Below are positions 61,744 through 64,000 of a DNA stretch of 64,000 nucleotides, one piece after another. Numbering within the stretch: the first letter of the stretch is position 1; each line of letters begins with the position of its first letter. The translations under genes and the position numbers were made by a program. This stretch comes from Rana temporaria (taxonomy: Eukaryota; Chordata; Amphibia; Anura; Ranidae). Where the stretch lies: the NCBI RefSeq assembly GCF_905171775.1, contig NC_053491.1, forward strand, positions 304,881,833 through 304,945,832, read 5' to 3'. The notes beneath the pieces were generated by a model that saw only the letters and a program-made list of their open reading frames with translations, made no database searches and was not told the origin of the DNA.

Positions 61744-63987
61744 CTAGGGTGGGACCACCGCTTGCAGGACTTTCCTGCCAAAAGATTGCTCCGCTGCTGC
61801 GAGCAAATCCATTCTGTAATGGCGAGTGAATGTAGAAAAACTCGTCCACGTGGCTGCTTTACAGATATTTTCTGGTGAAGCTCCAGCTCTTTCCGCCCAG
61901 GATGTTGCCATTGCCCTTGTAGAATGAGCCACCACTCCCGTGGGAGGTTCTATATCCATGGCCTTGTAAGCCTCATGGATAGCCATACGAAGCCACCTAG
62001 CTAAAGTGTTTTTGGAAGCTCCATAGCCTTTCCGAGCTCCCGAGAACAACACAAAGAGAGAATTTGCTTTCCTAAATTCACTAGTGATCTCTAGATAGTG
62101 TACTAAACACCTTCTTACATCTAAAGTATGAAAGTCTTTCTCTTTTGGACCAGATGGATTTGGACAGAATGTAGGAAGAACTATTTCTTGTGTTCTATGA
62201 AAAGCTGATGCTACCTTAGGTAGGAAACCCGGATCTGTCCTTAACACAACCCTATCCTGGGAGATGGTCAAAAAGGGTTCAATAATTGACAAGGCTTGAA
62301 GTTCACTGACTCGCCTAGCTGAAGTGACTGCTACTAGCAAAACCAACTTCAAAGTCCAATACTTGAGTGAAGTCTCTACAGGTGGTTCAAAGGGTCTTTT
62401 AGTCAGACCTCTTAAAACAACTGATAAATCCCATTTGGGAAAAAATGTAAACGGTACAGGCCTAGCCCTGGCTAAGGCCTTAAAAAATCTGATAATATAG
62501 GGATCCAGAGATAACCTTCTCTCCAGAAAAAACGAAAGTGCCGCAACCTGAGATTTCAGGGTGCTGGCTGCCAGACCTTTGTCCATCCCGTCCTGTAAAA
62601 ACTCCAGGACCGACAAAATACTTAAAGGAGGACAATCCTTGGATTCACACCAAAAATTAAAAATTTTCCAGGTTTTAAAATAAATAGCCCTGGTAACTTC
62701 TTTTCTGCTAATAAGCAAGGTACTAACTAAACGTCTGGACAAACCCTTACTCTCTAGGATTTGTTCCTCAGTAGCCAAACTGCAAGCTTTAGATGACCTG
62801 CGTCTGGATGTAGAAGGGGACCCTGGAACAGCAAGTCCTTCCTGACTGGAAGCAGCCAATGAGCCTCTATTGCTAGATCTAACAGGGCTGAAAACCAGGG
62901 CCTCTTGGGCCAATAAGGAGCTACCAAAATTAGAGTCGTCCTTTCCTCCTGCAATTTTCTGAGAACTAGCGGGATCAATTGAACCGGGGGAAAGGCGTAG
63001 CACAAGCGGAACGACCAACACTGGGCTAACGCATCCAGTCCCTCTGCTTGGTCCAGCCTGTTGAGGGAGAAAAAACGTGGGACCTTTGTGTTGGCTTGAG
63101 ATGCGAACAAGTCTATTTGGGGAGTTCCCCACCTGTCGACTATTTCCTGAAACACCTCTTGGTTTAGGCTCCATTCTGACTCCTGAACCCTCTGTCTGCT
63201 CAAAAAATCCGCCAGATGGTTCAGGTCGCCCTTCAGGTGTACCGCAGACAAGGATGCCACGTTTACTTCTGCCCAATACAGAATTTGCAAGGCTAGATTT
63301 AGTAGGCACCTGCTTCTCGTTCCCCCCTGCCTTGAGACATATGCCACTGCCGTGGCATTGTCCGATAGGACTTGGACATGTGGACTCCGGAGAGGCTGAC
63401 TGAAGGCCCTTAGTCCCATGAAAATGGCTCTCAACTCCCTCCAATTGGAGGATCTCCTGGAATCCTCCCTTGACCAGGATCCCTGGGCCATCTGTCCCTC
63501 GAAGGTGGGCGCCCCACCCCCAGGAACTTGCATCCGTTGTTAGGATCTTTGTCGTGGGGAAGGTCCATAACAGACCCAGACTCAGATTTGCTCGAGTCCT
63601 CCACCACCAAAGTTTTCTTTTTACCTGAGGTGGGATCAAAAACTGTTTTTCCAGGGATTCCCCGAAAGCCCAGTTTTGGAGGATCGCCAGCTGGAGATCT
63701 CTTGCATGGATACGGGCCCACTGAACTGCTGGAATAGAGGCTGTGAGGAGACCCAGAGTGGACATAGCTGTCCGGACAGTTATTGGGAGATTTGTCTGTA
63801 CTGCCTTTATTGCTGCCTGTACTTTGACAATTTTTTCCTCCGGAAGGAAGATCTTTTCCTGAACTGAGTCTATGGAATACCCCAGAAAGACCATCACCTG
63901 AGAGGGAACCAGGTTCGATTTTTCTTTGTTTAAAATCCAACCTAATTCCTCCAAATGGGACTGAGTCCTCCTCAGGTCTCTGAGCAA
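61744..63987 (-). CDS. DIRS tyrosine recombinase (C-terminal) in a frame also covering the RT end
   Basis: The 747-codon frame is open to the window edge. Its last ~330 codons are a tyrosine recombinase: 'TRAIYFKTWKIFNFWC' in the core-binding part, then catalytic Arg in TSARRVSELQAL, His-x-x-Arg in VVAHSTRAMATSW (about 61918-61935) and Tyr in FTRHYRMD (about 61816). The first ~165 codons read the end of an RT ('FLGYSIDS') and the start of RNase H ('TTDASSWGWGAHL'), after which RNase H shifts to another frame at about 63505. The region between is an open but non-homologous shadow. In DIRS elements the recombinase and RT frames overlap, so the natural recombinase start probably lies near 62750. 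Confidence 0.85.
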   Translation of the reverse strand: MLRDLRRTQSHLEELGWILNKEKSNLVPSQVMVFLGYSIDSVQEKIFLPEEKIVKVQAAIKAVQTNLPITVRTAMSTLGLLTASIPAVQWARIHARDLQLAILQNWAFGESLEKQFLIPPQVKRKLWWWRTRANLSLGLLWTFPTTKILTTDASSWGWGAHLRGTDGPGILVKGGFQEILQLEGVESHFHGTKGLQSASPESTCPSPIGQCHGSGICLKAGGNEKQVPTKSSLANSVLGRSKRGILVCGTPEGRPEPSGGFFEQTEGSGVRMEPKPRGVSGNSRQVGNSPNRLVRISSQHKGPTFFLPQQAGPSRGTGCVSPVLVVPLVLRLSPGSIDPASSQKIAGGKDDSNFGSSLLAQEALVFSPVRSSNRGSLAASSQEGLAVPGSPSTSRRRSSKACSLATEEQILESKGLSRRLVSTLLISRKEVTRAIYFKTWKIFNFWCESKDCPPLSILSVLEFLQDGMDKGLAASTLKSQVAALSFFLERRLSLDPYIIRFFKALARARPVPFTFFPKWDLSVVLRGLTKRPFEPPVETSLKYWTLKLVLLVAVTSARRVSELQALSIIEPFLTISQDRVVLRTDPGFLPKVASAFHRTQEIVLPTFCPNPSGPKEKDFHTLDVRRCLVHYLEITSEFRKANSLFVLFSGARKGYGASKNTLARWLRMAIHEAYKAMDIEPPTGVVAHSTRAMATSWAERAGASPENICKAATWTSFSTFTRHYRMDLLAAAEQSFGRKVLQAVVPP
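62754..63533 (-). CDS. DIRS RNase H and C-terminal region, shifted frame
   Basis: From about 63505 the RNase H continues here: 'REDSRRSSNWRELRAIFMGL' (Glu), 'VQVLSDNATAVAYVSRQGG' (Asp) and 'HLKGDLNHLADFLSR' (Asp), followed by 'WGTPQIDLFASQANTKVPRF' and 'APYWPKRPWFSALLDLA', a block typical of the RT-RNase H proteins of DIRS elements. One extra base in 'cttcgagg' near 63505 separates it from the RT frame, so this copy carries a frameshift. The frame overlaps the shadow part of the recombinase frame. Confidence 0.8.
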   Translation of the reverse strand: MQVPGGGAPTFEGQMAQGSWSREDSRRSSNWRELRAIFMGLRAFSQPLRSPHVQVLSDNATAVAYVSRQGGTRSRCLLNLALQILYWAEVNVASLSAVHLKGDLNHLADFLSRQRVQESEWSLNQEVFQEIVDRWGTPQIDLFASQANTKVPRFFSLNRLDQAEGLDALAQCWSFRLCYAFPPVQLIPLVLRKLQEERTTLILVAPYWPKRPWFSALLDLAIEAHWLLPVRKDLLFQGPLLHPDAGHLKLAVWLLRNKS

Positions 63988-64000
63988 CCGATCCTCTGAT

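Larger units (their letters stand above)
61391..64000 (-). mobile_element. DIRS-type tyrosine-recombinase retrotransposon, 3' part, cut by the window end
   Basis: The minus-strand element ends at 61391 against the hAT fragment. It contains RT/RNase H and tyrosine recombinase coding and, after the recombinase stop, an inverted repeat (61391-61443 with 61636-61688) plus a third related copy at 61694-61725. Inverted ends with internal complementary sequence are the DIRS layout, unlike the split direct repeats of the Ngaro at 7.4 kb. The 5' part, including gag and the RT core, lies beyond 64000. Confidence 0.85.

Overview
This is eukaryotic, non-coding, repeat-dominated DNA. I find no host gene, no rRNA gene and no CRISPR array. 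The mix of full-length or partial elements (Ngaro, DIRS, Penelope-like, L1-like, PIF/Harbinger, hAT, TTAA- and TA-flanked MITEs) plus about 17 kb of minisatellite points to a vertebrate with a large genome. A frog is most likely. That assignment is inference from repeat content, not from a gene.

Layout. 0.1-6.6 kb: a 24-bp tandem repeat, then a 5.9 kb G-rich minisatellite bounded by two direct copies of one flank. 7.4-15.0 kb: a complete Ngaro tyrosine-recombinase retrotransposon on the minus strand. It has split direct repeats A1-internal-B1-A2-B2, two gag frames, RT/RNase H, a tyrosine recombinase and an SGNH hydrolase; a 504-bp TTAA-flanked MITE sits in B1. 15.2-22.1 kb: four abutting minisatellites. 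22.1-28.6 kb: a broken Penelope-like fragment, a TTAA-type repeat with a nested MITE, and a minus-strand L1-like relic. 28.6-41.5 kb: a plus-strand L1-like relic cut by a Penelope-like element with an uninterrupted 810-codon RT/GIY-YIG frame, a 4.1 kb Harbinger transposon, and two MITEs. 41.5-54.1 kb: two giant palindromes of one family, TTAA-type repeats, a small hAT MITE, and a 2.4 kb terminal-inverted-repeat element holding a minisatellite and a hairpin. 54.1-59.5 kb: a hAT transposon with an almost complete but frameshifted transposase. 59.5-64 kb: an exon-like fragment, an inverted hAT 3' fragment carrying a second TTAA element, and the 3' part of a DIRS element that runs off the window.

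How it fits together. The window records successive insertions. Several older states can be read from paralogous empty sites or from L1 reading frames that resume across an insertion. The Ngaro copy is the best preserved. The most interesting single feature is a predicted 156-bp intron that would join its recombinase in frame to its SGNH hydrolase, with the recombinase stop codon lying inside the 5' splice site. I see no clearly new biological system. The splice-controlled fusion, the giant palindromes, the roughly 400-bp duplication around the Penelope-like element and the hairpin-containing element are the items worth testing.
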